NCBI GenBank assembly: GCA_020629835.1
Contig: JAHDCO010000002.1
Coordinates: 1-64,000, forward strand
Direction: 5' to 3'
DNA from: Granulosicoccaceae bacterium
GTDB taxonomy: Bacteria; Pseudomonadota; Gammaproteobacteria; Granulosicoccales; Granulosicoccaceae
DNA length: 64,000 nucleotides
Each line of letters begins with the position of its first letter. The stretch's first letter is position 1. Below the pieces are notes generated by a model, which was not told where the DNA came from, did no database searches, and worked only from the letters and a program-made list of their open reading frames with translations. Of this stretch, positions 48,681 to 57,416 are shown piece after piece. The translations under genes and the position numbers were made by a program.

Positions 48681-49579
48681 TGAACCAAACACTGGCCGGC
48701 GCCTTAGCTACGTTTGTAGGCGCAGCAGTATGGGGGCTCATCTGGTTCCCGGTTTATCACATTGAATCCATGGGCCTGACGGGTTTATGGTCCATTGTGT
48801 TTATACAGCCTGCGGCGGTAGTGGCTGCGTTTGTTGCCTTGGTTTATGTACGCGAGCTTGCCGAATTAAGAAAGTTTGATAACTGGCTGGTAGGAGCCAG
48901 TATGGGCTTAAGCACCATGCTGTACTTCTCAGGTATTTTATTATCTGATGTGGTGCGAGTTATCTTCCTGTTCTACACCTTGCCGGTGTGGGCCATCCTT
49001 TGGAATGCGGTTTTTTTCCGCATCAAACCTACTGCTACACAATACGTTGTTATCGTTATAGCGCTCGTTGGTTTGTGGTTATTTCTTACTGGTGGTGAAG
49101 CCATCGCGCCCTTACCAAGTAACCTTGGTGATTGGTGCGGATTGACTGCAGGTGCGATGTGGGGTTTGGGATTAACGTTACTGGAGAACAAACCCGGTAC
49201 CAGCGCGAAAGCTACTAGTTTTACCGCATTCCTGTTTGCATTCTCGTTCGCAGCGATTGTCTGTATCTTTTTTGCAGAACCGAAATTTAGCGCACTCCCT
49301 ACTGAAGTCCTGGCGGCAGCTATACCGATGGCAGTTGCCGTTGGTTTGTTGCTTCAGTTTCCAACCATGTTGTTGGTTATCTGGGGTGGGCAGCGTCTGA
49401 GCGCGCCGACAGCATCGTTAATCACAATGTCCGAGCTACTCGCCGCTACCGTATCTGCAAGCTTGATACTCGGCAATTCGTTAAACATCGTCTCGTGGAT
49501 TGGTGGTGGGATTATTGTACTGGCAGCAATCGTGGACATCATGGGCCAACAACGATCAGCTGCCGGCGTAGCCTCGTAA
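48680..49579 (+). CDS. EamA/DMT-family transporter
   Basis: 299 residues, about ten hydrophobic helices in two EamA repeats. Start ATG at 48680 overlaps the flavoprotein stop (TGATG); TTG and GTG codons just upstream are in frame but less likely. DMT proteins export amino acids or related metabolites; the coupling to the halotyrosine-like enzyme suggests, without proof, a tyrosine-type substrate. Confidence 0.85.
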   Translation: MNQTLAGALATFVGAAVWGLIWFPVYHIESMGLTGLWSIVFIQPAAVVAAFVALVYVRELAELRKFDNWLVGASMGLSTMLYFSGILLSDVVRVIFLFYTLPVWAILWNAVFFRIKPTATQYVVIVIALVGLWLFLTGGEAIAPLPSNLGDWCGLTAGAMWGLGLTLLENKPGTSAKATSFTAFLFAFSFAAIVCIFFAEPKFSALPTEVLAAAIPMAVAVGLLLQFPTMLLVIWGGQRLSAPTASLITMSELLAATVSASLILGNSLNIVSWIGGGIIVLAAIVDIMGQQRSAAGVAS

Positions 49580-49666
49580 CCGAGCTATAGCCGGGTCTCA
49601 CTGATCAGAAAATCAGCGCAGCCTGCGATGCAAAAGCCTGCCGAGCATTTAGCGACAACAATAACG

Positions 49667-49702
49667 GAAAAACCCTAAGCCGCGCACAGCAGCTTAGGGT
49701 TT
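49667..49702 (-). terminator. Terminator of the YidB-like gene, possibly bidirectional
   Basis: On the minus strand AAACCCTAAGC pairs with GCTTAGGGTTT around an 11-base loop, ending in TTTTT. It lies between the convergent DMT gene and YidB-like gene, so it may serve both. Confidence 0.85.
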
Positions 49703-49747
49703 GAATACAACACAACAGCTATTAGCAACTGCTATTGAGACGCCGGC

Positions 49748-50164
49748 TTAACGCCCAAGAAAGCTCTTCGCCATACCGAGTAAACCGCCTGCGCCACCAC
49801 CACCTTCGGTAAATTGACTCAATAAGTCTCCGCCTGAACTGGCTTTATCCAGTAATCCGGGCAGTAATTCTGAAAGTTGTGAGGCCGCAGATTCAGTATC
49901 CACACCCAGCTTATTGGCAACGTCGGCAACGCCTTGCTCGCCAAACGCATTTTTTATTTGATCAGCGGATATACCCTGGTTCTCACCATCACCTAACCAA
50001 GACTGTACCTGATCGCCCATACCGCCGGCCTGAAGCTTTTCCATGATGCCGCCGAGGTCCAGGCCTTCACCACTGGTCAAGCCGGACAGCGCATCCATCA
50101 TACCGCCTGCGTTATCACCTAATTTGTCGCCCAGCAGCTGCTGACCCATTTTCAATAAATCCAT
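49748..50164 (-). CDS. YidB/DUF937-family protein
   Basis: 138 residues, Gly-rich, without signal peptide. Typical features: MDLLKMGQQLLGDKLG, VQSWLGDGENQGISADQIKNAFGEQGVADVANKLGVDTESAASQLSELLPGLLDK. The family is uncharacterised. AATCAAGATGG precedes the ATG without a strong ribosome site visible. Confidence 0.85.
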   Translation of the reverse strand: MDLLKMGQQLLGDKLGDNAGGMMDALSGLTSGEGLDLGGIMEKLQAGGMGDQVQSWLGDGENQGISADQIKNAFGEQGVADVANKLGVDTESAASQLSELLPGLLDKASSGGDLLSQFTEGGGGAGGLLGMAKSFLGR

Positions 50165-50280
50165 CTTGATTCCTCACAACGATTAATTACACGTACACGA
50201 CAAGGGTAGAGATTATTACGATCCAAACAACCCCAATACAGTGACCAAGTGTAAACGGTGAAAAACCAACAGCACAAATG

Positions 50281-50314
50281 AAAACAGCGCTAAGCGGTTT
50301 CCCACTTAGCGCTG
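50281..50314 (-). terminator. Intrinsic terminator of the 23-residue-repeat lipoprotein gene
   Basis: Minus-strand CAGCGCTAAG...CTTAGCGCTG, a perfect ten-base-pair stem with a ten-base loop, followed by TTTT. It starts 51 bases after the stop codon of the lipoprotein gene. Confidence 0.8.
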
Positions 50315-50364
50315 CTGTTCGCTTATTACGCCCCACTCAGGGCATGATATTGCGAATTAACGAT

Positions 50365-51462
50365 TTATCGTAGTGACAAACCTAAGGCGCGTACTGTCTT
50401 AGCGGTTAATACGCCATTTCCAGATAAGCCTTTAGACTTTTGGAACGCAGATACCGCATTCACAGTAGATGGGCCAAGCTGACCGTCTACGCTGCCTGGG
50501 TTGTAGCCAGCAGCTTTCAGAGCACCTTGAATCTCGCGCACTTTACCAGCTGTAGTGTTGGTATCACACAAGATTTCACGCCAAGCCATCTCACCATCTT
50601 TAACTAACTCGCGCGTTTGTACTGTTTGGTACTTAGCAGGAATTGTTACGCGACGCTCAGACGCTGGAGTAACCACTTCAGTGACTTCAACTGTGCTGTA
50701 CTTGGCGGGGAGAGTAACCTGCTTAGTGTAGGCTTCCTGATCCACAACACGACGTGTAACCGTTTTGTATTCAGCAGGAATGTTTACAGTACGAGTAGAC
50801 GCAGGTGTCTTAATCACTTGCTTAGAAATGGTTTTGTAAGTGGCTGGCACCTCAACCAAACACATGATTTCACCAGTAGATTCGTCCAAACGCTGGATAG
50901 GTCCAGTGCCTTTCTTCCAAATCGTGTGTGCAGCTTTATCCACAACACGCTCAGTAACCGTTTCATATACCGCAGGTACTGATTCGATGCGAGAGGTTGC
51001 AGGGCGAACCATAACGCGCTCGGTAACGGTTTTATAAGTTGCAGGAACAGTCACTAACTTAGTAGAAGCTTCTTCTACAACAATACGCTTTGTGCCTGTT
51101 TTGTATTTGGCAGGGATAACTTCAATTTTTTCACCTGCTTCACTCATCAGTTTCCGTTCTGATTTCATTGTGTACGTTGGCTCCTGCCATACACGTGTGA
51201 AACACTGGCCAGGCTCAGCCTTAGGCGGTAACAAGCTGCTTCCTGATGCGGCGCCGCCAGAAACGGTCATCGCTTTAGGTGCGTTCTGTAAAGCCATTTC
51301 GCGACGCTTCAATTCCGCTTCACGGGCTTCAAGTGCCGCAGTCTTGTTGGCTAATTCTTGATCGAGTGACATGTCAGACGCAACGGGCTTACCACCGCTG
51401 CACGCAGACATCGTCAGCGCTAACGCGACAGAAGCCGCAACACTGTAAAAACGAGGGGTCAT
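50365..51462 (-). CDS. Lipoprotein with seven [V/I/L]PAxYxT repeats and peptidoglycan-binding domain
   Basis: 365 residues. Signal peptide with lipobox LTMSAC near residue 20, a helical stretch (DQELANKTAALEAREAELKRREMAL), then seven repeats beginning [VIL]PAxYxT; five of the six intervals are exactly 23 residues and one is 43 because of a 20-residue insert. The C-terminus (VREIQGALKAAGYNPGSVDGQLGPSTVNAVSAFQKSKGL) is a PG_binding_1 domain. It therefore likely links the outer membrane to the cell wall. The start at 51462 fits the signal peptide; the frame is open to 51480. Confidence 0.85.
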   Translation of the reverse strand: MTPRFYSVAASVALALTMSACSGGKPVASDMSLDQELANKTAALEAREAELKRREMALQNAPKAMTVSGGAASGSSLLPPKAEPGQCFTRVWQEPTYTMKSERKLMSEAGEKIEVIPAKYKTGTKRIVVEEASTKLVTVPATYKTVTERVMVRPATSRIESVPAVYETVTERVVDKAAHTIWKKGTGPIQRLDESTGEIMCLVEVPATYKTISKQVIKTPASTRTVNIPAEYKTVTRRVVDQEAYTKQVTLPAKYSTVEVTEVVTPASERRVTIPAKYQTVQTRELVKDGEMAWREILCDTNTTAGKVREIQGALKAAGYNPGSVDGQLGPSTVNAVSAFQKSKGLSGNGVLTAKTVRALGLSLR

Positions 51463-51640
51463 GAGTGATTCCTTGATCAACCCGATTCGAACTCAATTTC
51501 GATTCGGCAGGTATGTATTAAAGTTCGCCATCACAAAAGACGACGGTGGATGAGCGATTTCAATACTTCCCCATCCCACAACCCGGTTATCGTTGATTAA
51601 CGAATTTCCTTAATCGAATATTGTAAAAACCCTGTAACAC

Positions 51641-53308
51641 TCAAGGAAGCCGTTGATATACCCGCACGTAGTCAATATCAAACGATGCAGGAAATTGCGT
51701 GTTTTCATCAGGTGCCCCAGGAAACGTACCGCCAACAGCAAGATTCAGGATGATGTACATCTGTTCTTTTGAGACGCGCTCACCGGTTACTTCGGCTGTA
51801 ACTTGATCATTAACAAACCACGTAATGCTTTCAGGCGTCCATTCCACTGAATACGTTTGAAACTGCTCAGAGAAATCCGGTATCACAGCCCGGAACTCAT
51901 CACTGTCTGTGGAATCCGTTACACCATCACCGTCAGTATCACGCTTGGTGTGGTAAGCATGGTTCGCCGTTGTCGTCTGATCTCCTATCGCCTCAATGAT
52001 GTCTATTTCAGGGTCTTCTGGTTCTGCATCGTGGTAATAGGCGTTTAACAACCAAAAGGCACTCCATAGGCCTTTACCTTTTGGCATTTTCGCGCGCATT
52101 TCTACTTTGCCGTACTTAAAGCGAAATGAATCGTAGCTGGTTAATACACCTGACACGAAGGGTTGTCGGTTCAGTGCAAAACTGGCATCGGCTGTATTTA
52201 AGGTACGCGTGGTTCTGTCAAGTTCTATGCCTTCCTCATCAAGCGCGATGACCAGAAACTTTCGATCAGTGCCGGGCTGCATATCATCAACAAATAACGA
52301 TCGACCGGCTTGAGTACCTAATACAACCCCGTTATCCAATACATCGTATTCCGTTGCGTCTGCAACCGCGTTCCAGCTGATTTCTGCTGTTTGAGGGGAA
52401 TAAATAGACGCAGCTATTACCAGTCTGTCCGAAACTTCGCTGGGTGTTTGTCCATCAGAAGTATTGATGATGATGCTGTCTTCAATGACCAGTTCATCAC
52501 ACAGATCATAGGCGGATACGGTGTATTCCATATCTACGTCTGGTCGTATCGCATCTAAGTACAGACTGTCGTAGTTCCGACCTACTAAACGTTGTGTACC
52601 AGACGCACTTTGAATATCGAAGTATGCCGCACGATTCGGTGGGCGCCAGACGATCTCAGCAGACGTTTGCGAGTAGATTTTTCGATCAAGTTCTAAAGAA
52701 AACGGAACCCTGACTGAAGGTTGACTGCGTGTCGAAGTATTAACAGTAATTTGTTCGGTTGATAGTGCATTCCCGTTAACATCGCGAGCGGTAATTTCAT
52801 AGGCGTAATCGATACCGTCACGCAAGGCAGGTTCGAACCACGCACCGCCCGTTACCGAACCTAACTGTGCACCATCACGATTGACATCATAAGAGACAGC
52901 GCCTTCGGGCTGGCGCCACAGCACCTCGGCTGAAGTAGAAGAATAAACCGATTGGGTTAAGTACAGCCTGCTTCGATCAAACGGCGCTTTGTTAGCCTGG
53001 ATAGACAGTACCCCGTCGTTAATAACAAAAGGGTTGTAGTTAAATTGGCCGTCGTTGACGTAATACTGCATTTCATTATTGATGATGACGCCTGGGCCCC
53101 ACAATAGCTCCGGAGTCCAGCGGACAAGATCTAGCTCATTGTCATTAAACTCTTCAGCGAATACCAATTGATAGGGTGCATCCGCGTCATAGGGTGCACA
53201 GGTATCAGCGCTCGCGGGAGAAACTCCAGCGCAGGCAAAACCAGCAATCGTTAGAACGGCCCACGCCTTTGTTTGCTGAAAACACATTGGGCGATTATTA
53301 GTTGGCAT
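51641..53308 (-). CDS. Secreted GH16 beta-glucanase split by three FN3-like modules
   Basis: 555 residues with a signal peptide ending near PASA. GH16 N-terminal strands are at about 45-108 (YQLVFAEEFNDNELD...). Then come three modules of about 90 residues (115-190, 204-284, 294-372), each starting Y-S-x-x-[ST]-A-E-[VI]-x-W, fibronectin-III-like. GH16 resumes at 383 (FVSGVLTSYDSFRFKYGKVEMRA) with the catalytic ExDxxE as EIDIIE (E434, D436, E439). Probable laminarinase or related beta-1,3-glucanase. Start 53308 follows AAGGA. It is monocistronic. The domain order is unusual. Confidence 0.88.
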   Translation of the reverse strand: MPTNNRPMCFQQTKAWAVLTIAGFACAGVSPASADTCAPYDADAPYQLVFAEEFNDNELDLVRWTPELLWGPGVIINNEMQYYVNDGQFNYNPFVINDGVLSIQANKAPFDRSRLYLTQSVYSSTSAEVLWRQPEGAVSYDVNRDGAQLGSVTGGAWFEPALRDGIDYAYEITARDVNGNALSTEQITVNTSTRSQPSVRVPFSLELDRKIYSQTSAEIVWRPPNRAAYFDIQSASGTQRLVGRNYDSLYLDAIRPDVDMEYTVSAYDLCDELVIEDSIIINTSDGQTPSEVSDRLVIAASIYSPQTAEISWNAVADATEYDVLDNGVVLGTQAGRSLFVDDMQPGTDRKFLVIALDEEGIELDRTTRTLNTADASFALNRQPFVSGVLTSYDSFRFKYGKVEMRAKMPKGKGLWSAFWLLNAYYHDAEPEDPEIDIIEAIGDQTTTANHAYHTKRDTDGDGVTDSTDSDEFRAVIPDFSEQFQTYSVEWTPESITWFVNDQVTAEVTGERVSKEQMYIILNLAVGGTFPGAPDENTQFPASFDIDYVRVYQRLP

Positions 53309-53401
53309 GGGCGTCCTTAAATACACTGTTAAACGGCTAAGTCTCCAGCCCTATTATTGCCTAGCGTTAGAACTTAACCGTAAACGTTTGTAAGCGAGCC
53401 C

Positions 53402-54004
53402 TTAGCCCAGTGCACGCTCTAAAAAATCAATGCGGTCTTGGCCCCAAAACAGTTCGTCGCCCAACTGATAAGTTGGCGAACCGAATACGCCGGTATCGAT
53501 GGCTGTCTGGGTTGTGTTCGTATAAGCCTCAGCCCATTTTGCGTCTTTGGCAGTTTCAATAAGTTCGCTTCCCGATAAACCCACGCTATCAGCCACAGCA
53601 ACCAGGGTGTCCTCATTTGCTATGTCCTTCTCCTGTGCCCACACCGCTGTGAGTAGCGCATCAGATAACCGACCCGCAGCAGCTTCTGCCGAGGCACCAC
53701 CAGCGGCTAACACCATTTGTGCAGCCAGGGTTTGATCGGTGGGGAAATGCGCGGGGGTTAGGTTCATATCCGTAAGCCCAAGGTACTCAGACCAACGCGT
53801 AAGTTCAGCCATACGCATGCGCTGACGAGAGATATGTCGTTTAGCCGGCGGCACGCCACCGGTTTCACCAAACACTTGTGCCGGTGCCACCGGCAAATAA
53901 TTCACAGTCAATCCTTTATCCGCCGCTAAGGCGTTGAAACGATTAATAGCCATGTAGCTGAATGGTGAAATCAGAAAGTGGTAGTAGTTAACAGTGCGGC
54001 TCAT
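53402..54004 (-). CDS. HCCA isomerase / DsbA-family thioredoxin-fold protein
   Basis: 200 residues. The N-terminus (VNYYHFLISPFSYMA) has the SPFSY motif of glutathione-dependent 2-hydroxychromene-2-carboxylate isomerases, with Ser in place of the DsbA cysteine. VFGSPTYQLGDELFWGQDRIDFLE near the C-terminus is also typical. No naphthalene-type pathway is nearby, so the real substrate is unknown; a general GSH-dependent isomerase is likely. The start 54004 fits the family N-terminus; the frame opens at 54064. Confidence 0.85.
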   Translation of the reverse strand: MSRTVNYYHFLISPFSYMAINRFNALAADKGLTVNYLPVAPAQVFGETGGVPPAKRHISRQRMRMAELTRWSEYLGLTDMNLTPAHFPTDQTLAAQMVLAAGGASAEAAAGRLSDALLTAVWAQEKDIANEDTLVAVADSVGLSGSELIETAKDAKWAEAYTNTTQTAIDTGVFGSPTYQLGDELFWGQDRIDFLERALG

Positions 54005-54159
54005 ATTGCTTATATCTACGTTGGTGAATGGCCCTAGTATAGGGTTCAAGATACTGTTCGACACAGGGAATAACGTTCAGTTCAAACAGACATTGCGTCC
54101 ACTCTAAAACGCGCGTATAAGCTTTTGAATTGAAGGCTTGCCACGCCAAAGTGACATTT

Positions 54160-55494
54160 ATGCTGGTAGTACTAAAAAATTCCTGGGCGTTGCTTCTTGG
54201 CATGTTGCTGCTCATGCTGGGCAATGGCTTGCAGGGCACGTTACTGGGTGTTAGAGGCGGCCTTGAGTCTATTGACTCAGCCACACTTGGTTACGTTATG
54301 TCGGCCTACTTCGTGGGGTTTTTGGTCGGCTCACAAATCACCCCTGTCTTGTTACAACGTGTGGGTCATGTGCGCGTCTTTGCAGCGTTTGGCTCGCTGG
54401 TATCGGCGGCATTTATTTTATACGGTGCGTTTGTACACCCCGCCGCCTGGTTAGTGCTACGACTCATTGTTGGTTTGTGTTTTTCAGGGCTTTATGTGGT
54501 GGCCGAAAGCTGGATGAACCACAGCGCCACCAACGAGACGCGTGGGCAGGCATTGTCTACCTACATGGTGGTGCAAATGCTGGGCATGGTGTTAGGCCAG
54601 TTATTGCTGAACGTAGGCGACCCGGGTGGCTACGATTTGTTTGTACTGCTTACGGTACTGGTATCGGTTTCCTTCGCGCCAATCCTGCTGTCTTCATCAC
54701 CAGCACCCATGCACGAAACCTCTACTCCAATGAATGTAAAGTCACTGGTTGTGGCTTCACCATTAGCCTCTGTCAGTATGTTTTTGCTTGGTGGTATTTA
54801 TTCTATTTTATTTGCAATGGCGCCCGTTTATGCGGTGAGTCAGGGCTTTAGTGTGGCGAGTGTGTCGGTGTTCGTCACGATGGTGTTTATGGGGGGCTTG
54901 GTGTTTCAGTTTCCAATCGGTTGGTTCTCCGATCGTATGGACAGGCGACAGCTCATCATCGCGCTAACGGCCATTGGCGCTTTTGCAGGCATCTTTGGTT
55001 CGCTGTTTGGCAATTCGTTTATCGTGTTACTTGCCATCGCGTTGATTTTGGGTGGAACTTCCACGCCGCTGTATTCACTGATTGTTGCATACGCCAATGA
55101 CTACCTGGAACCTGAGCAAATGTCAGCAGCATCCGGTGGGCTGCTGTTCCTTAACGGCAGCGGGGCGATGGGCGGCCCTATCGTCGCCGGTTACCTGATG
55201 TCTCGATTTGGCAATCACTGGTTTTTTGTCATCATCTCTACGCTGATGCTAAGCATATGCGTTTACGGCTTATACCGAATGACACAACGCAGCACCATAG
55301 ACGTCGATGACCAGGCGCCGATGATGCCAATCTCAGTTCGCTCAACAGCGGTACTGACTGAAGTAGCTGCAGAGATCGCTATTGAGCAGGCAGAAGAACT
55401 TGCTATTGAGGCTGAAGAAGAAGCCGAGGAGATCTACGAGCGCAAGGACTTTGGCGACGATGAGAAAGACGGGACCGACGAAAGCCTTAAGTGA
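54160..55494 (+). CDS. MFS transporter, YcaD-like, with acidic C-terminal tail
   Basis: 444 residues, 12 hydrophobic helices. The segment YVVAESWMNHSATNETRGQALSTYMVVQMLGMVLGQ is typical of the YcaD branch of the major facilitator superfamily. The C-terminal 70 residues are cytoplasmic and strongly acidic (EQAEELAIEAEEEAEEIYER), an unusual addition. Start ATG at 54160; an upstream TTG (54130) would add a non-membrane lead. Substrate unknown. Divergent from the HCCA isomerase-like gene. Confidence 0.87.
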   Translation: MLVVLKNSWALLLGMLLLMLGNGLQGTLLGVRGGLESIDSATLGYVMSAYFVGFLVGSQITPVLLQRVGHVRVFAAFGSLVSAAFILYGAFVHPAAWLVLRLIVGLCFSGLYVVAESWMNHSATNETRGQALSTYMVVQMLGMVLGQLLLNVGDPGGYDLFVLLTVLVSVSFAPILLSSSPAPMHETSTPMNVKSLVVASPLASVSMFLLGGIYSILFAMAPVYAVSQGFSVASVSVFVTMVFMGGLVFQFPIGWFSDRMDRRQLIIALTAIGAFAGIFGSLFGNSFIVLLAIALILGGTSTPLYSLIVAYANDYLEPEQMSAASGGLLFLNGSGAMGGPIVAGYLMSRFGNHWFFVIISTLMLSICVYGLYRMTQRSTIDVDDQAPMMPISVRSTAVLTEVAAEIAIEQAEELAIEAEEEAEEIYERKDFGDDEKDGTDESLK

Positions 55495-55576
55495 ATCCTG
55501 ACGTGTCGGATGCCTCGGTAAAACCTGGGTGGAACCCGGGCTAATGACAGGGCGAGTAGCTGCGCCACCAGCAAGA

Positions 55577-55882
55577 CTAGTGAGGGTCGGATTCAGCGTC
55601 GTTCAGTAACTCATCATGCCGATCGAGGTTCTGCTCCAGCATGTTGTAGAACTCTCCCGAGTAGTGCTCTAATGCTGCGCCCTTCTCGCGCTCAAACGCT
55701 TTCGGATCGTCTAGTTGAGCCGCTACTGAAAATGCGCAAAAACGCGAAGAGGCAAACATGAATGCTGCACTGATCATACTGGCATCGTGACCGGACAACC
55801 GCTCGTTAGCCAAGTCGATAAATTGATCCGCCAGCATTAAAAACTCGCGGTTCCGTGCTTCGTCATTGGTATCGTTAGCCAT
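55577..55882 (-). CDS. DUF3144-family protein
   Basis: 101 residues, all helical, cytoplasmic. FLMLADQFIDLANERL and MISAAFMFASSRFCAFSVAAQL match the family pattern. Function unknown. It follows a DMT transporter gene by 13 bp and may be co-transcribed. Confidence 0.8.
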   Translation of the reverse strand: MANDTNDEARNREFLMLADQFIDLANERLSGHDASMISAAFMFASSRFCAFSVAAQLDDPKAFEREKGAALEHYSGEFYNMLEQNLDRHDELLNDAESDPH

Positions 55883-55895
55883 GGTTCTTAGTGTA

Positions 55896-56783
55896 TCAGT
55901 TGGCTACCGAACGCTCTCGATACCACGCAAATAAGCCAGTGCCCACAACCAGTACAGACCCTAATATCGTGTAGGCGTCCGGTACTTCACCGAATAGCAG
56001 ATACCCAAACGCCACCGCCCATAGCAAACTCGAGTACCGGAATGGCGTCACACTGGCGACCTCACCGACCCGCATCGCCTTGATGATGCATTGATAGCCC
56101 ACAATCAAAAAAGCCGCTGCCGATAACATCAGAGCGTATTGCCTTACGCTAACTACCTGCCACTGTGCTGTGGCGCTGGTGGCCACAACAGCGAACACCA
56201 CCACCATGATGGCTGTGGCTACCGTTACCCAATAACTATCAACCTGCTCAGGCAAGGTTCGTGTAACCAGATCCCTGGCCGCTGCGAAAATGACGGACAG
56301 CACAATCAACAGGATAGCGGGGTCAAAGCTTAATGTTCCGGGGCGGATGATGATCAGTACGCCCACAAATCCGACCAAAATGGCGGCCCACCGACGCCAA
56401 CCCACGACTTCCCCGAGGAAAACCACCGCACCGGCTGTAACGGCCAGCGGAAGCGACTGCATGACTGCAGATACATCCGCAAACGGAATTCGTACCAATC
56501 CCATCAGGAATGCGATGGTGGCCAGTACTTCCATTAGCGCCCGAAACAGAATTTTGGGCCAATGGCGCAGCGCTGGAGGAGCAGGGTTTCGCTGGTTTAC
56601 TCGCATGTAAAACCACCAAAGCGCTAAAAAGGAACAGATAAACAAGCCACGCACGGCAATGATTTCAAACAGCGGTAATGACAATCCAATAATTTTCACG
56701 AACAAATCGTTGACTGTGAAACCAAACATGGCAAGCACCATATAGATGGCGCCTTGAATATTCGGTGACCAGCGCGAAAACAT
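55896..56783 (-). CDS. EamA/DMT-family transporter
   Basis: 295 residues, ten hydrophobic helices in two EamA repeats (AIYMVLAMFGFTVNDLFVKI; FRYSSLLWAVAFGYLLFGEVPDAYTILGSVLVV). The start at 56783 has TTGGAAACC upstream; a longer frame opens at 56801. It is divergent from the TPR gene. Substrate unknown. Confidence 0.87.
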   Translation of the reverse strand: MFSRWSPNIQGAIYMVLAMFGFTVNDLFVKIIGLSLPLFEIIAVRGLFICSFLALWWFYMRVNQRNPAPPALRHWPKILFRALMEVLATIAFLMGLVRIPFADVSAVMQSLPLAVTAGAVVFLGEVVGWRRWAAILVGFVGVLIIIRPGTLSFDPAILLIVLSVIFAAARDLVTRTLPEQVDSYWVTVATAIMVVVFAVVATSATAQWQVVSVRQYALMLSAAAFLIVGYQCIIKAMRVGEVASVTPFRYSSLLWAVAFGYLLFGEVPDAYTILGSVLVVGTGLFAWYRERSVAN

Positions 56784-56825
56784 GCAACGGTTTCCAATCA
56801 ATTAACAAACGAAGAACTTCCGACC

Positions 56826-57314
56826 ATGACCAAAACAAAGACACAAGCACGCCGGGACAGCGCGATCATACGCCTAATTCAAGCAACTGTTTTATTGATC
56901 GCCGTGGTTGCCTTACTTTCAGCAGGCAGTGCATTTGCCGCAGGTGGATCCAGCAGCTCAAAACCTGAAACCACACTATTAGATATTGAGCGAATGCTTT
57001 ACAAGGAAAAATATTCCCGAGCAATCAAACCATTGAAGAAGATGGTAAAGGAAGATCCTGATAACGCGGATGCCTGGAATCTCTTAGGATTTGCGTTACG
57101 CAAAACCGATCAGCTTGAGGACGCCCAAGCGGCTTATACCAATGCTTTGAACCTTGACCCTGAACACAAAGGGGCATTGGAATATCAAGGCGAGTTGTTT
57201 TTACGCCTGGGCGACAGAGCAGCAGCCGAGGCCAACTTGATGCAACTCAAAAAACTTTGCCCGGACAGCTGCGCCGAACTGGAGCTGTTAGAACAGGCGA
57301 TGGTTCAGAACTAA
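56826..57314 (+). CDS. Periplasmic or membrane-anchored TPR protein
   Basis: 162 residues. An N-terminal hydrophobic segment (about 20-39, ending AFAAGG) acts as signal peptide or anchor, followed by two to three TPR units (ADAWNLLGFALRKTDQLEDAQAAYTNALNLDPEH; ALEYQGELFLRLGDRAAAEANLMQLKKL). Two cysteines (LCPDSC) near the end may pair. A protein-interaction scaffold; partners unknown. Start follows GAAGAACTTCCGACC. Confidence 0.82.
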   Translation: MTKTKTQARRDSAIIRLIQATVLLIAVVALLSAGSAFAAGGSSSSKPETTLLDIERMLYKEKYSRAIKPLKKMVKEDPDNADAWNLLGFALRKTDQLEDAQAAYTNALNLDPEHKGALEYQGELFLRLGDRAAAEANLMQLKKLCPDSCAELELLEQAMVQN

Positions 57315-57416
57315 GCCTTATCCGAAAACCACATTCACAAACAGAATGTTTTTGGGGTGAACAAGCCATAGCTACGCCACTATTGGCAAGCTCACCCTAT
57401 CTTTTAGTAGTCGACT

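Noticed and set aside
53402-54004. Aromatic (naphthalene) degradation island
   Set aside because: Only the HCCA isomerase-like gene is present; its neighbours are unrelated.
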